Assembly (NCBI GenBank): GCA_028280325.1
Contig: JANQLZ010000083.1
Location: forward strand, 1 to 50,078
DNA: 50,078 nucleotides
Direction: 5' to 3'
Origin: Bacillota bacterium
GTDB lineage: Bacteria; Bacillota; UBA994; PWPR01
Shown here: positions 24,406-35,393 of the stretch, in pieces
Position numbering within the stretch: the stretch's first letter is position 1
Layout: every line of letters begins with the position of its first letter
Made by a program: the position numbers and the translations under genes
Notes under the pieces: generated by a model
What the model was told of the DNA's origin: nothing
Databases searched by the model: none
Seen by the model: the letters and a program-made list of their open reading frames with translations, nothing else

Positions 24406-26148
24406 TTACTCAGTGGCAAGTGGGTCTAGCTTAGACTGATATATGCCAAAGCCTACTCCTGATACGTATTTGCCACCTGTTATTAGATGAACTCTGTCAG
24501 AGAACAAATATGGGGTGCGGGTTTGCATAAACGGTACAAAAGGCACGGCGTCAAATAGCATCTGCTCCATCTCAGCTAAGGCCTGTAGTCTTTCTTCAGT
24601 CTTAAAAATCAGATCGCCTTTTACAGCTCTGTCATATAAGTCATCGAATTCTTCGCTTTTAAACTGATCAATCTTGCTGGCATAATCTGAAGTATAAACC
24701 ACCATTCCAGACCAGGGGTTGAACTCGCCGCCGGACCAGCCCCCAAATGCGATATCATATGTACCGTTCTCCATGTTTTCATATGATGTCTGCCAGGGAA
24801 CAGCCTGCAGGACTACATCAATCACATCAGTTCCGAAAGCCTTTTCATACTCTTGCTCCAGCAGCTCTCCAACCCTTTTCAGGTTGTCACTGGTATCAAA
24901 GTAATCTAATTGAACGACCATTTTTCCATGCACAGCAAAGGCTTCCTGCATGTAGTCCTGAGCTAACTGCAGATTATAGCCATTGTTTTGAGGAGTTACT
25001 GCTTTAGCCACTTCGGAGTCACGATAGCGCAGGCCAGTATCGGCATCAGCAATCTTAGCCGAGGATACTATATAAGCCGCCGGGATTGCTGTCTGATAGA
25101 TATTGCCGGTGATAATATCTCTGGGCATAGCATAGTAGAGCGCCTTTCTAAAGTTTACATCTCTCAAAAAGGCTTTTTCTTCAGAAGTCATATTGATAAA
25201 CATCGACCAGACCGTGGTCGACTCCCAAAACACCAACCGGGGATCTTCCTGGTATTTATCATAATCAGGACCGGTAATTGAGCAGTAGTCAGTATCACCG
25301 TTCTCAAAGAGCTGCATGCGCGCCGACCTGTCTTCGACGACACGCTCTTCGATTGTCGTTGGGACATAGTAGGCTGCTACAGGAGAGTCTTCTCTTTTTT
25401 CATATTTCCTGAACTGATCTCTGGTCCATTCAACCAGCTTATAGGCACCGGAAGACGGGGTAGTTTCCAGGGATGTTCCGTAATTGTTCTCGGTCTTTTC
25501 CTCATCCAGAAAGCAGGACTCAAACAGATCCATTTTAATCGGCGAAGTTGGCCCGCCTCTGGTAAATGCCACCATCAGATCAATCTTTGGACAGGGGAAC
25601 TCCAAGGTAAATTCAAGGGTATTGGCGTCTAAAGCTTTTACACCTACCTCAGACCAGTCAGTTATTTCACCTTTCCAGTAAGCCTCGGCCCCTTTTACAG
25701 TAACATCATCGAAAAAAACATTGGCTCTGTAATTGGCTAATTTGGGATCGAGCAGGGTTTTGTATGATTCCTCATAAGTGTAGGCATCTATAACAGTCCC
25801 ATCGTCCCAGCTTAGCCCGTCTCTTAAGGTAAATGTCCAAACTGTACCATCGTCATTTCTGGTCGGCAGATCAGTTGCATGAAAACCAACAAATTTGTAG
25901 TTATCTGTAGCCTCATCATAGAACCTCTCTAATAGATTGCCATAGATAAACCTCATCACGCTGCTTTCTGCAGTAGTTTCATAGATTTGCTGGTTTAAGG
26001 TTGTCACCCTTGATGCAGTTTTTCTGAAAATGCGTGGACCTTCATCAACCGGATCCGGGTCGACAGCAACTTCCACATCGTTGACACAGCCAGCTGCAAC
26101 TAAAATCACCGTTAACACGATTAGCAATAGTGAATATCTTTTTTTCAA
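24406..26148 (-). CDS. OppA-type substrate-binding lipoprotein
   Basis: About 580-aa extracellular solute-binding protein, family 5 (peptide/nickel). The signal peptide ends with lipobox VAAGC. The body shows YKTLLDPKLANYRA, LKALDANTLEFTLE-like VKALDANTLEFTLE, and FRKALYYAMPRDII, all characteristic of this family. The start is set at TTG 26148, seven bases after AGGAGG; longer upstream reading would bury the signal peptide behind 32 unlikely residues. It delivers the ligand, probably a peptide, to the OppBC-type channel. The true ligand is unknown. Confidence 0.9.
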   Translation of the reverse strand: MKKRYSLLLIVLTVILVAAGCVNDVEVAVDPDPVDEGPRIFRKTASRVTTLNQQIYETTAESSVMRFIYGNLLERFYDEATDNYKFVGFHATDLPTRNDDGTVWTFTLRDGLSWDDGTVIDAYTYEESYKTLLDPKLANYRANVFFDDVTVKGAEAYWKGEITDWSEVGVKALDANTLEFTLEFPCPKIDLMVAFTRGGPTSPIKMDLFESCFLDEEKTENNYGTSLETTPSSGAYKLVEWTRDQFRKYEKREDSPVAAYYVPTTIEERVVEDRSARMQLFENGDTDYCSITGPDYDKYQEDPRLVFWESTTVWSMFINMTSEEKAFLRDVNFRKALYYAMPRDIITGNIYQTAIPAAYIVSSAKIADADTGLRYRDSEVAKAVTPQNNGYNLQLAQDYMQEAFAVHGKMVVQLDYFDTSDNLKRVGELLEQEYEKAFGTDVIDVVLQAVPWQTSYENMENGTYDIAFGGWSGGEFNPWSGMVVYTSDYASKIDQFKSEEFDDLYDRAVKGDLIFKTEERLQALAEMEQMLFDAVPFVPFMQTRTPYLFSDRVHLITGGKYVSGVGFGIYQSKLDPLATE

Positions 26149-26233
26149 CAAAAAACCTCCTTTATTTTTTATTTCAATCGAAAAAAATTTTCGATTTGAA
26201 CCATTACCCAATTGCTTTAGGCATAACTGACAT

Positions 26234-26263
26234 TTGACTGTCAAGAATTTTATTGCCTATAAC
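26234..26263 (+). promoter_or_regulatory. Promoter for the DUF3899-like gene
   Basis: TTGACT (26234-26239) and TATAAC (26258-26263) with an 18-bp spacer. The -35 lies in the 11-bp palindrome TTGACTGTCAA, which also gives TTGACA on the minus strand, so divergent promoters may share it; no good minus-strand -10 was found. Confidence 0.45.
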
Positions 26264-26311
26264 ATATAAATTTGCTATATTATTACTAAACATGCCTGAA
26301 AGGAGAGTTAT

Positions 26312-26719
26312 ATGAAATATTCACTGCCTATTTCCTTTGTCATTGCTGTTTTTTTGACTGCAAGTGATAAAGGGGCAAATCTTATCGAAAACCTTTCAAA
26401 CTTTTTTTTCATAATCGGGTTGATTCATCTGCTGATCAGTTTGACCATAATCATTAGGAATGGCGGTCTTTTTAAAAGCCTCAGCTACTTTGCCTACAAA
26501 GCCCATATGAAAGACCGAAAACACATGGAACATTCTGATGACCCCCAGCCTCACAACCCCATGACTTTATATGAGTTTACAAAGGAAAGATACAGCCAAA
26601 AAAACAGGTATTTTCATTTTCTTCTCCTCGGGATTACTGGTATGGTTATTGCTCAAATCCTGGTTTTTGTATTAGGCGACATTACAATATATAGAATATT
26701 GCCCTACATATATGCATAA
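26312..26719 (+). CDS. DUF3899-like small membrane protein
   Basis: 135-aa protein with hydrophobic stretches at the N-terminus, residues 27-48 and residues 99-121. The middle segment LFKSLSYFAYKAHMKDRK and MTLYEFTKERYSQK resemble the DUF3899 family of small Bacillota membrane proteins. Function unknown. ATG 26312 follows AAAGGAGAG. It is transcribed away from the ABC operon and has no partner gene downstream. Confidence 0.65.
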   Translation: MKYSLPISFVIAVFLTASDKGANLIENLSNFFFIIGLIHLLISLTIIIRNGGLFKSLSYFAYKAHMKDRKHMEHSDDPQPHNPMTLYEFTKERYSQKNRYFHFLLLGITGMVIAQILVFVLGDITIYRILPYIYA

Positions 26720-27239
26720 TAATTAATATTATGAATACTCACCGATTACAAAACTTAGCCACTACAAACAACATAGCTTTTTTATAATTTATATATTTGA
26801 ATATTCTGAATATTTTGGACAAAAAAAATATTTCATAAACTCCGCCTAAATATTTGGTATCAAGCCCCCTAAAATCCTATTAATCAGCTTTTTCGGTGCC
26901 AGAATTACTTTCTCCTTCCTAAATTTACTTAGTAATTTATATTTAACTGCTTGTTTCTTTATTCATGTTTTTACTAAATGAATGATTTAGGTAAAATATT
27001 CTCAACTAATCCTATAAAACTACCATACCTCCTACATTATAACAGCTTTTTATAATAATAAAAGGTTTCGCAGTAATATATTATAAAAAAATATTTTGAA
27101 TTTTATTATTCTAACAACAATTTTACAGCTCCAGCGTACAGTTTATGCAAAATGCTGTCATTATTAGTATCAAACTAAGACCTGATTACAGGGCCATTCC
27201 TGGCTGGTAAATGGCTAACAATAAATAGTATAAATCAGT
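26720..27239. other. A+T-rich intergenic region, about 520 bp
   Basis: No ORF, RNA gene or repeat that I can support. The sequence is rich in A/T runs with short poly-A and poly-T tracts. It separates the DUF3899-like gene from the 3' end of the purine operon and may contain decayed sequence. Confidence 0.5.
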
Positions 27240-27286
27240 AAAAAATCGCCTGTTATAGATCCACTTTAGTAAATCTATAACAGGCG
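27240..27286 (-). terminator. Intrinsic terminator of the purine operon
   Basis: A 14-bp perfect stem, CGCCTGTTATAGAT (27247-27260) with ATCTATAACAGGCG (27273-27286), loop 12 nt. On the minus strand it is followed by ATTTTTTACT. It lies 40 bp after the purD stop. Confidence 0.9.
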
Positions 27287-27325
27287 CAGCAATACCAGGC
27301 ATTAATAAGTCATAATAGTTACTAA

Positions 27326-28582
27326 TTATTTTCTTTGTCCAATATCTGTTCGATAGTGCATATCCTGAAATCTGATTAACTCTACCGCATTGTAGGCTTG
27401 GGCGATGGCCTGTTCTTTATTCTCGGCCAGAGCTGTTACTCCTAATACCCGGCCTCCTGCAGTTACAATTTTATGGCCTTCCTGCTTAGTGCCGGCATGA
27501 AACAGTATTATATCCTTGGGAATAGCTTTCAAGCCGGTTATTTCATAGCCCTTTTGGTATTGGAGCGGATACCCTCCGGAGGCCAGGATCACGCATACTG
27601 CGGTTTGCTTATGCCATTCCAGATTAATGCTTTTCAGATCATTGTCCAGGCAGGCCAGCATGATATCAACCAGATCGGTTTTCAGCCTGGGGACAATAAC
27701 CTGAGCTTCAGGGTCTCCGAAGCGGCTGTTAAACTCAATAACTTTTACACCTTCGGCTGTTACCATCAGGCCTGCATATAAAATTCCTTTATAGGTTATT
27801 CCTTCTTTTTTCAGCGCTTTAACAGTATTGACCAGGATCTCCTCAACAGCTGTATTGTATTTTTCTCCGTCAAGGATCAAGGCCGGGGAGTAGGCGCCCA
27901 TACCACCGGTGTTCGGCCCCAGGTCCTTATCATAGGCCTGCTTATGATCCTGGGCTGTCACCATTGGCAATACTGTTTCTCCATCAGTAAAAGCTAACAG
28001 CGAAACCTCCTCACCTGCCAGAAATTCTTCAATTACTATTTCTGAGCCGGCATTGCCAAATACCCTGTTTTGCATAATGCTCTCAAGGGCTTCAACTGCT
28101 TCATGCAGGTTATTGGCAATGACAACTCCCTTACCGGCAGCTAGACCGTTAGCCTTCAATACCAGCGGATAGGTTTGGTTGACCAAATACTGCCTTGCTT
28201 TAGTGTAGTCGGTAAATGTACGGTATGCTGCTGTAGGAATATTGTATTTTTGCATCAGGTTTTTTGAAAATACTTTACTTGACTCCAGGCGAGCTGCCTG
28301 TTTGTTGGGGCCAAAGATTCTCATCCCCTGGCTTTCAAACAAATCTACGATACCTTCTGCCAATGGCTGTTCAGGTCCTACTACAGTTAAATCAATTTTA
28401 CTGTCGATGGCAAACTCCAGTAAGGCCTCAATATTGGTCGCCTTGATATTAATATTCTGTGCTATTCTAGCTGTACCAGGATTACCCGGGGCTACATAAA
28501 GCTTTTTAACACGAGGGTTTTTAGCTATTTTCCAAGCCAGAGTATGCTCCCTGCCTCCGCTTCCAATTAATAATATCTTCAT
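27326..28582 (-). CDS. purD: Phosphoribosylamine-glycine ligase (GARS)
   Basis: ATP-grasp enzyme for the second step of de novo purine synthesis. The N-terminus MKILLIGSGGREHTLAWKIA, VGPEQPLAEG, GMGAYSP and FNSRFGDPEAQ are signatures of PurD. Length 418 aa is normal. ATG 28582 lies 12 bp after purH and has AGAGGTG upstream. It is the last gene of the operon and is followed by a strong terminator. Confidence 0.97.
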   Translation of the reverse strand: MKILLIGSGGREHTLAWKIAKNPRVKKLYVAPGNPGTARIAQNINIKATNIEALLEFAIDSKIDLTVVGPEQPLAEGIVDLFESQGMRIFGPNKQAARLESSKVFSKNLMQKYNIPTAAYRTFTDYTKARQYLVNQTYPLVLKANGLAAGKGVVIANNLHEAVEALESIMQNRVFGNAGSEIVIEEFLAGEEVSLLAFTDGETVLPMVTAQDHKQAYDKDLGPNTGGMGAYSPALILDGEKYNTAVEEILVNTVKALKKEGITYKGILYAGLMVTAEGVKVIEFNSRFGDPEAQVIVPRLKTDLVDIMLACLDNDLKSINLEWHKQTAVCVILASGGYPLQYQKGYEITGLKAIPKDIILFHAGTKQEGHKIVTAGGRVLGVTALAENKEQAIAQAYNAVELIRFQDMHYRTDIGQRK

Positions 28583-28593
28583 TAGTTCACCTC

Positions 28594-30117
28594 TTAATGT
28601 TTAAAATGACGCGTTCCTGTCAGCACCATTGCTATTTGGTTTTCATTGGCAGCATCAATTGATTCCTGATCCCTTATTGAACCTCCAGGCTGAATGATTG
28701 CTGCAATCCCCTGCCTGGCAGCTTCTTTAACTACATCTGAAAAGGGAAACAAGCCATCAGAGGCGAGCACTGCTCCCTGATATTCTTTTCCTTCATGGCT
28801 TAGGGCATAGCGTGCGGCATCAATTCGATTGACCTGGCCACAGCCAACTCCTAAAGTTTGGCCATTTTTGACAACCACAATTGCATTAGATTTGACATGT
28901 TTAATCAGTTTCCAGGCAAAGAGAAGATCCTGATATTGACTTGCAGTCGGCTCCCTGTCAGTTGCCACCCGCCAGCTTTCTTCTTCTGCTTGGATATGGT
29001 CGCCATCTTGCACCAAATACCCCCCCAGTATACTGCGTACTTCTAATGAATTTTCGGTTCTCCGGGCCATGTCTACTGTTAAAACTCGCAAGTTCTTTTT
29101 CTTGCCAAACAATTTTAAGGCCTCAGCGCTGTATTCCGGGGCAATGACGATATCTAAAAATATTTTAGTCAGCTCTTCAGCTAATTCCACTTCAACTCGG
29201 CGATTTAACGCTATTATTCCCCCAAATATGGAAACAGGGTCAGCATCGTGAGCTCTCCGATAGGCGGATAAAATATCCTCAGCTACGGCTGCCCCGCAGG
29301 GATTGGTGTGTTTGACAGCAATTGCTGCCGGACGTTTAAACTCCAGGACCATGCGCAAGGCTGCGTCAGCATCATTGATATTGTTATAGGAAAGCGCTTT
29401 CCCCTGATGCTGAACGGCATTTAAGATACTGGCACACCGGGAGTTGACTGTGTAAACTGCAGCCCTTTGATGGGAGTTTTCACCGTAGCGAAGTTCAGCC
29501 TGCTTGTCTGCCCCCCAAGTGTACTCAGCCGGAAATGTTTCTGAGTTTAAGTAGTTTGTAATCAACGAATCGTACCTGGCGGTATGAGCAAAGGCCTTAG
29601 CAGCCAATTGCTTTCTGCGCTCAAAACCTACCCGGCCCGGCCCGCACAAATCCTGGAATATTGGATTATAGTCAGCTGGGTCAATGATCACCAACACATC
29701 GGCAAAATTCTTGGCAGCCGATCTAATCATTGAGGGTCCGCCAATATCGATATTTTCAAGGGCCAGATCCAGGGTAACATCAGCTCGAGCTATGGTTGTG
29801 GCAAAAGGGTATAGATTACAGACCACCATATCAATGGGGACAATATGGTGGTCCTTCAGGGTTTGCAGATGTGCTTTCTGATCTCTCCGAGCCAGGATAC
29901 CGCCATGAATCACCGGGTGAAGGGTTTTCACCCTACCATTTAGCATTTCAGGAAACCGGGTTATCTCTTCCACAGACAATGCCGGAATACCGGCCTTGAC
30001 AATTTTCTGATACGTGCCCCCAGAGGAGACTATTTCCACCCCTAAGTCATGCAGCTTTTGGGCAAACTCAACTATTCCAGTTTTGTTATAAACACTTAAC
30101 AGTGCTCGTTTTATCAT
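28594..30117 (-). CDS. purH: Bifunctional AICAR formyltransferase/IMP cyclohydrolase
   Basis: Catalyses the last two steps to IMP. The N-terminal cyclohydrolase (MGS-like) domain shows LLSVYNKTG and SSGGTYQKI, and the formyltransferase domain has ELRYGENSHQ and the catalytic KHTNPCG. Length from ATG 30117 is 507 aa, as expected. That start follows AAGGAGG; 27 earlier codons overlap purN and are excluded. Gene order purN-purH-purD matches the Bacillus pur operon. Confidence 0.97.
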   Translation of the reverse strand: MIKRALLSVYNKTGIVEFAQKLHDLGVEIVSSGGTYQKIVKAGIPALSVEEITRFPEMLNGRVKTLHPVIHGGILARRDQKAHLQTLKDHHIVPIDMVVCNLYPFATTIARADVTLDLALENIDIGGPSMIRSAAKNFADVLVIIDPADYNPIFQDLCGPGRVGFERRKQLAAKAFAHTARYDSLITNYLNSETFPAEYTWGADKQAELRYGENSHQRAAVYTVNSRCASILNAVQHQGKALSYNNINDADAALRMVLEFKRPAAIAVKHTNPCGAAVAEDILSAYRRAHDADPVSIFGGIIALNRRVEVELAEELTKIFLDIVIAPEYSAEALKLFGKKKNLRVLTVDMARRTENSLEVRSILGGYLVQDGDHIQAEEESWRVATDREPTASQYQDLLFAWKLIKHVKSNAIVVVKNGQTLGVGCGQVNRIDAARYALSHEGKEYQGAVLASDGLFPFSDVVKEAARQGIAAIIQPGGSIRDQESIDAANENQIAMVLTGTRHFKH

Positions 30118-30130
30118 TTCCAGACCTCCT

Positions 30131-30772
30131 TTAGCTTTTAGTTTTAGCTGGTAAGATGTGAACCCTGCGTCCCCTGATCTGCAGCCTGTCGGCAGCAAAC
30201 AGACTAATAGCCTGCGGATACAGTTTGTGTTCCAGCCTCAAAACCTTTTGCTGTAACGATTCCAGAGTTTCATCTTCAGCCACAGCTACTGCTTCCTGGA
30301 GTATTATGGGGCCGGTATCAATATCCTCTGAGACAAACATGATTGTCGCTCCGGAAATCTTAACCCCATAATCCAGCACCTGTTGGTGAACACGTTTTCC
30401 ATAACAGCCTCTGCCTCCAAATGATGGCAGAAGTGAAGGATGGGTGTTCATTATTCTATTTCGATACTTTGCGATAAATTCTGAACTGAAAATACTCATA
30501 AATCCGGCCAGAATAATCAAATCTATCTCCTGTTTGTCAAGCTCCGCACTGACCGCCCGGGAGTACTGCTGAGTGTTATTGTAGTGACGTGGCGAGCAAA
30601 CTACGGTCTGGATACCTGCTTTTTCTGCCCGTTGCAAAGCAAAAGCCTTGCTCCGTGAACTAAGCACCAAGGCTATCTCTGCTTCAATCTGTCCCGCTGC
30701 ACAGGCATCAATAATTGCCTGCAAATTTGTTCCACCGCCTGAAACCAACACTGCTAAACGAATTTTAGCCAC
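30131..30772 (-). CDS. purN: Phosphoribosylglycinamide formyltransferase
   Basis: Folate-dependent formyl transfer to GAR, the third step. Catalytic residues are in MNTHPSLLPSF (Asn and His) and SEDIDTGPII (Asp). LVSGGGTNLQAII near the N-terminus binds the substrate phosphate. The start is taken as GTG 30772, giving 214 aa, with AAGGGG nine bases upstream; TTG 30796 is an alternative lying inside purM. The family segment usually written GxxAxxxxxxAGV reads GRGCYGKRVHQQVLDYGVK here. Confidence 0.94.
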   Translation of the reverse strand: MAKIRLAVLVSGGGTNLQAIIDACAAGQIEAEIALVLSSRSKAFALQRAEKAGIQTVVCSPRHYNNTQQYSRAVSAELDKQEIDLIILAGFMSIFSSEFIAKYRNRIMNTHPSLLPSFGGRGCYGKRVHQQVLDYGVKISGATIMFVSEDIDTGPIILQEAVAVAEDETLESLQQKVLRLEHKLYPQAISLFAADRLQIRGRRVHILPAKTKS

Positions 30773-31811
30773 AGTATACGACCCCTTCGTTGCCAATTTC
30801 TACTCTGCCGATTACATATGCCTGCTTCTGCTGCCTGTTCAGCTGGTCCAATACCTCGGCAACACTGTCTTTGGCCACTGCTAAAACCATACCCAGGCCC
30901 ATATTAAAAGTGCGGTACATTTCATGTTCTGCGACCCGGCCTTTATTTTGCAGGTACTGAAATACTGGCAATACCGGCCAATAGCCTTTGGCAATGTTGG
31001 CCTGCAGCCCCTGAGGGAGCATCCGGGGGATGTTTTCGGTCAAACCTCCTCCGGTTATATGGGCAATACCGTCAACCAGGCCCGCCTGAGCAAGCGGTAA
31101 AATATCCTTAACATAGATTCGGGTAGGCTCCAGCAGTTCCTCTCCAATGGTTCGCCCCAGCTCGGCAATATAAGAATCCGGTTTTAAACCAAGGATTTCG
31201 AAAGCGATCTTGCGGGCCAGCGACAGCCCATTGCTGTGAATCCCGCTGCTGGCCAGACCTATTAAAACATGCTCCTTACTGATATTGGTTTTGGGAAGCA
31301 TGGCCTCTTTATCGACAATTCCGACGACAAAGCCCGCCATATCGTATTCACCGGAGGCATAAAAACCGGGCATCTCTGCTGTTTCTCCGCCGATCAGGGC
31401 GCAGCCGGCCTGTAAACAGCCAGCAGCAATCCCCGTTACCAGATCGGTCACCTGTTCAGGCAACAGCTTTCCGGTAGCTATATAGTCGAGGAAAAAAAGT
31501 GGTTCAGCACCCTGGGCCAGGATATCGTTAACACACATCGCCACTAAATCTATGCCGACGGTGTCATGAATGTTTAAGGCAAAAGCCAGCTTTAACTTCG
31601 TACCTACCCCATCTGTGCCAGAAACCAGGACTGGAGATTTATATTTTGCAGTATTGAGAGCAAAAGCACCGCCAAAGCCTCCCAACTCTGTCAGCACCTC
31701 TGGCCTGAAGGTCTGTTGGACGACATCTTTAATGCGACTCACTGTCTCATTTCCGGCATCAACATCGACCCCGGCATCTTTATATGACAGGTTATTATTA
31801 TCAGTCGTCAT
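30765..31811 (-). CDS. purM: Phosphoribosylformylglycinamidine cyclo-ligase (AIRS)
   Basis: ATP-dependent ring closure giving AIR. SGTDGVGTKLKLA, GIDLVAMCVNDILAQGAEP and GGETAEMPGFY are PurM signatures. Length 349 aa is normal. The start is ATG 31811, eight bases after GGGAGGG, overlapping the purF stop by 11 bp. It overlaps purN by 8 bp at its end, so translation through F-M-N is closely coupled. Confidence 0.97.
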   Translation of the reverse strand: MTTDNNNLSYKDAGVDVDAGNETVSRIKDVVQQTFRPEVLTELGGFGGAFALNTAKYKSPVLVSGTDGVGTKLKLAFALNIHDTVGIDLVAMCVNDILAQGAEPLFFLDYIATGKLLPEQVTDLVTGIAAGCLQAGCALIGGETAEMPGFYASGEYDMAGFVVGIVDKEAMLPKTNISKEHVLIGLASSGIHSNGLSLARKIAFEILGLKPDSYIAELGRTIGEELLEPTRIYVKDILPLAQAGLVDGIAHITGGGLTENIPRMLPQGLQANIAKGYWPVLPVFQYLQNKGRVAEHEMYRTFNMGLGMVLAVAKDSVAEVLDQLNRQQKQAYVIGRVEIGNEGVVYCG

Positions 31812-33195
31812 CGCCAACCCTCCCTGCAAAGTAATTGCCCGTAAAACAGGCTGTACAAAACTGGTGTGGTTTTCCGTTTAATGCCTCCATTAAACCTTCC
31901 ATACTCAGGTAACCCAAACTGTCTGCTCCAATAAACTGGCATATTTCTTCAGTGCTGTAATTGGCAGCGATTAAATCTGCTTCATTAGGGGTGTCAATGC
32001 CATAGTAACAGGGGCTGATATAGGGCGGTGAAGATACCCTCACGTGAATCTCTTTGGCTCCGGCTGATTTAATAATATTGATCAGAGATTTGATGGTTGT
32101 GCCCCGGACAATTGAATCATCGACCAATACTACCCTTTTGTCTCTGAATACCTCGGGGATGGGGCTCAACTTAAGCCTGACTTTGAGCTCTCTTTCCTCC
32201 TGACCGGGGGTAATAAAGGTTCTGGCTACATACCTGTTCTTAATCAATCCCTCAGTGAAATGAATACCTGACTCTTTGGCATAGCCGACTGCGGCTGACC
32301 TTCCCGAGTCAGGAACCGGAGTTACTATATCGGCAGCTACCGGATATTGCTTAGCCAGCATTCTGCCCATTTGCTCCCGGGTTTTATAGATACTTTTGCC
32401 ATTGATAGTGGAATCGGGCCGAGAAAAGTAGATGTATTCAAAGATACACAATCCCCCTTTGCCGCTCTTAGATGAAAGTATTTTACTGTGCAGGCCCTGA
32501 GAATCGATAATTATCAGCTCGCCGGGCTTGACATCCCGAATAAGCTCAGCCCCAATAGCAGTAAAAGCACAGCTCTCCGAAGCCAATACCCAGGAATCGC
32601 CCAGTTTGCCGAGGCACAGGGGTCTAATGCCATCGGGATCACGCAGGCCAATTAGCTTATCGTCAAAAATCATCGCCACACTGTAGGCGCCCCGCACTCG
32701 CTCGACCACCTGCTGCATGGCAACCTCTGGCCCACCATGTCGATAACGGGCCACAATATTTAAGATACACTCAGTATCACTGTCAGTCTGAAAGAAATAG
32801 CCTTCCTGTTCCAGTTTGCGCCTGATTGACGCCGCATTAACCAGATTGCCATTGTGAGCCAGAGCCATTCCGCCATTCAGGTATCTGGCTACCAACGGCT
32901 GGGCATTAATAATGCCTTTACCCCCGGCAGTTGAATAACGAGTATGGGCGACTGCAACAATGTCTTTGCTGCGGGAAAGTTGAGCCATATTTGTTTCGTT
33001 AAATACATCAGCAACCAGTCCCTGCCCTTTGTGAGATATTAAATCTTGGCCATCACTGACAGCGATGCCGGCACTTTCCTGGCCTCGATGCTGCAGCGAA
33101 AAAATCCCAAAATAGGCCAGCTTAGCCAACTCCAGATCGTGGCCATAAATACCGAACACGCCACATTCTTCTTTTAACTTGGCTTCATGCAGCAT
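31801..33195 (-). CDS. purF: Amidophosphoribosyltransferase
   Basis: First committed step of purine synthesis: glutamine plus PRPP to phosphoribosylamine. A ten-residue propeptide [10 protein letters not shown] precedes C11 of CGVFG, the N-terminal nucleophile exposed after processing. PRPP binding is in [14 protein letters not shown]. Cysteines in [23 protein letters not shown] and QFCTACF match the iron-sulfur ligands of the Bacillus-type enzyme, implying an oxygen-sensitive protein. Length 464 aa. ATG 33195 follows AAGGAGG and overlaps purL by 22 bp. Confidence 0.97.
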   Translation of the reverse strand: MLHEAKLKEECGVFGIYGHDLELAKLAYFGIFSLQHRGQESAGIAVSDGQDLISHKGQGLVADVFNETNMAQLSRSKDIVAVAHTRYSTAGGKGIINAQPLVARYLNGGMALAHNGNLVNAASIRRKLEQEGYFFQTDSDTECILNIVARYRHGGPEVAMQQVVERVRGAYSVAMIFDDKLIGLRDPDGIRPLCLGKLGDSWVLASESCAFTAIGAELIRDVKPGELIIIDSQGLHSKILSSKSGKGGLCIFEYIYFSRPDSTINGKSIYKTREQMGRMLAKQYPVAADIVTPVPDSGRSAAVGYAKESGIHFTEGLIKNRYVARTFITPGQEERELKVRLKLSPIPEVFRDKRVVLVDDSIVRGTTIKSLINIIKSAGAKEIHVRVSSPPYISPCYYGIDTPNEADLIAANYSTEEICQFIGADSLGYLSMEGLMEALNGKPHQFCTACFTGNYFAGRVGDDD

Positions 33196-35393
33196 GCAAT
33201 TGCCTCCTTCCAATAACGACTGAGATCGACAAGAGGTACTTCAATTGTAGTGTCATTTACTGCTAAACTAAACCGGTCACCGCCAACTGTCCCCAGGCTG
33301 TATACTGGCATTCCATACTGAGCTGCCAAGGACTTAACCTGCTCCAGCCGGTCCGGACTGCAACTGACCAGCACTCGAGAATGGCTTTCATTGAACAGGA
33401 TTACATCTGACCTTTTGCCTGACAGTTTTATATTTACATCAACACCCAGCTTACCGGCAATGGCTTTCTCTGCTAAACAGCAGGCTAAACCGCCTTCTGA
33501 AATATCATGAGCTGAGTTCAGCATTTTTTGCTCTGCAGCTGTGACCAGGAATTGCTGCAGCCCTTTTTCGGTGTTTAAGTCCACCGCTGGCGGCCGGCCG
33601 GCGACCAGGTTATGAACTGTAGCTAAATACTCGCTACCACCGAGTTCATGCCCGTATTCACCGATCAATAAAATTAGATCACCGGTATTTTTCAGCCCCG
33701 AGGTTATCATGTTGTCAGTATTGTCAATTAAACCAACCATGCCGATTGAAGGTGTCGGGTACACAGCCTGGCCGTTGGTTTCGTTATAAAAGCTGACATT
33801 TCCGCCGGTTACCGGGGTGTTGAGGGCAGAACAGGCCTCACCCATGCCGCGCAGGGCTTCTTTAAATGTATAGAATATCTCTGGCTTCTCCGGATTACCG
33901 AAATTTAAACAGTTGGTTATGGCCAAAGGCGAGGCTCCGGTACAGGCTACATTACGAGCGGCCTCAGCTACTGCCGCTTTGCCTCCCTCGTACGGATCGA
34001 GATATACATGACGGGGATTGCAATCAGCAGTCAGGGCTACCCCTTTGGTCGTACCTTTAATGCGAATCACTGCCGCATCAGAGCCCGGCAGCACCACGGT
34101 ATTGGTTCTTACCATATGGTCATACTGACGGTAAACCCACTCTTTACTGGCCACATTAGGGCTTTTCAGCACATCAATGAAGGCCTGTACTAAATCACCG
34201 GGTTGGGCAAGGTCTTCAACCTGCCATTTTTGCTTGCTATCTAAATATGCCGGACGCTTAAACTCGGCCTCAACTACCGGGGCTTCATCTGCCAGTAAGG
34301 TTGCCGGTATGTCGGCTACAACCTGATCCTGATAGCGAACCCGCAGATGCCCGTCATCGGTTACCCTGCCAACTACAGTGGCATCGAGACCCCACTTGGT
34401 CAGGATAGCTTTGACCTCTTCAATACGGTCTGGCTCAACTATCACCAGCATGCGCTCTTGTGATTCTGAAAGCATAATTTCATAAGGAGTCATCCCTGAT
34501 TCTCTTAACGGCACCTTGCTGACATCTAAATCTATGCCATTGTTTTCCCGGCTGGCCATTTCACTGGACGAAGAAGTCAGACCGGCTGCGCCTAAATCCT
34601 GCATACCGACAACTACTCCCGCCGCAATCAATTCCAGGCAGGCCTCGATCAAGAGCTTTTCCATAAACGGATCGCCAACCTGAACTGAGGGCCGTTTACT
34701 CTCCGACTCGTCACTCAGCTCTTCGGACGCAAAGGTCGCACCGTGAATGCCGTCGCGTCCGGTTTTGGCCCCAATCAGCATCACGGCATTACCAACGCCT
34801 GAGGCCGCTCCCAGCCGAATATCCTGGTGATTGACCAAACCCACACACATGGCATTAACCAGGGGGTTGCCTCGGTAGCTATTGTCGAAAAACACTTCGC
34901 CTGCCACTGTTGGAATACCCAGACAATTGCCATAGCCAGCTATCCCAGCCACTACTCCACTGAACAGATACCGCACATGGGCATCATCTAACTGCCCAAA
35001 ACGCAGGCTGTTAAGCAAAGCAATGGGTCGTGCGCCCATGGTAAACACATCGCGGACAATACCGCCTACTCCGGTAGCTGCACCTTGATAGGGCTCAATT
35101 GCCGAAGGGTGGTTATGGCTTTCCATCTTAAAAACTATCGCCTGATTGTCGCCAATATCGACAATTCCAGCATTTTCACCCGGTCCCTGAATAACCTGCT
35201 GACCGCTGGTAGGCAGTTTTCGCAGCTCAGGTTTGGAGTGCTTGTAGCTGCAATGTTCGGACCACATGACTGAAAAAATACCTATCTCCTCGTAGCTGGG
35301 CTGGCGCCCTAACAGTTGACATATCCGCTGATAATCAGCGTCACTTAAACCCATTTCCCGCCAAACTTTACTATCTATATTTATGGTTTTCAT
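33174..35393 (-). CDS. purL: FGAM synthase, large subunit PurL
   Basis: 739-aa small-type PurL that works with PurS and PurQ, both encoded just upstream. [13 protein letters not shown], the [21 protein letters not shown] block and the GGNVSFYNE segment are characteristic. ATG 35393 overlaps the purQ stop (TAATG) behind GGGGTGAAAG. PurL amidates FGAR to FGAM with ammonia channelled from PurQ. Confidence 0.97.
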   Translation of the reverse strand: MKTINIDSKVWREMGLSDADYQRICQLLGRQPSYEEIGIFSVMWSEHCSYKHSKPELRKLPTSGQQVIQGPGENAGIVDIGDNQAIVFKMESHNHPSAIEPYQGAATGVGGIVRDVFTMGARPIALLNSLRFGQLDDAHVRYLFSGVVAGIAGYGNCLGIPTVAGEVFFDNSYRGNPLVNAMCVGLVNHQDIRLGAASGVGNAVMLIGAKTGRDGIHGATFASEELSDESESKRPSVQVGDPFMEKLLIEACLELIAAGVVVGMQDLGAAGLTSSSSEMASRENNGIDLDVSKVPLRESGMTPYEIMLSESQERMLVIVEPDRIEEVKAILTKWGLDATVVGRVTDDGHLRVRYQDQVVADIPATLLADEAPVVEAEFKRPAYLDSKQKWQVEDLAQPGDLVQAFIDVLKSPNVASKEWVYRQYDHMVRTNTVVLPGSDAAVIRIKGTTKGVALTADCNPRHVYLDPYEGGKAAVAEAARNVACTGASPLAITNCLNFGNPEKPEIFYTFKEALRGMGEACSALNTPVTGGNVSFYNETNGQAVYPTPSIGMVGLIDNTDNMITSGLKNTGDLILLIGEYGHELGGSEYLATVHNLVAGRPPAVDLNTEKGLQQFLVTAAEQKMLNSAHDISEGGLACCLAEKAIAGKLGVDVNIKLSGKRSDVILFNESHSRVLVSCSPDRLEQVKSLAAQYGMPVYSLGTVGGDRFSLAVNDTTIEVPLVDLSRYWKEAIACCMKPS

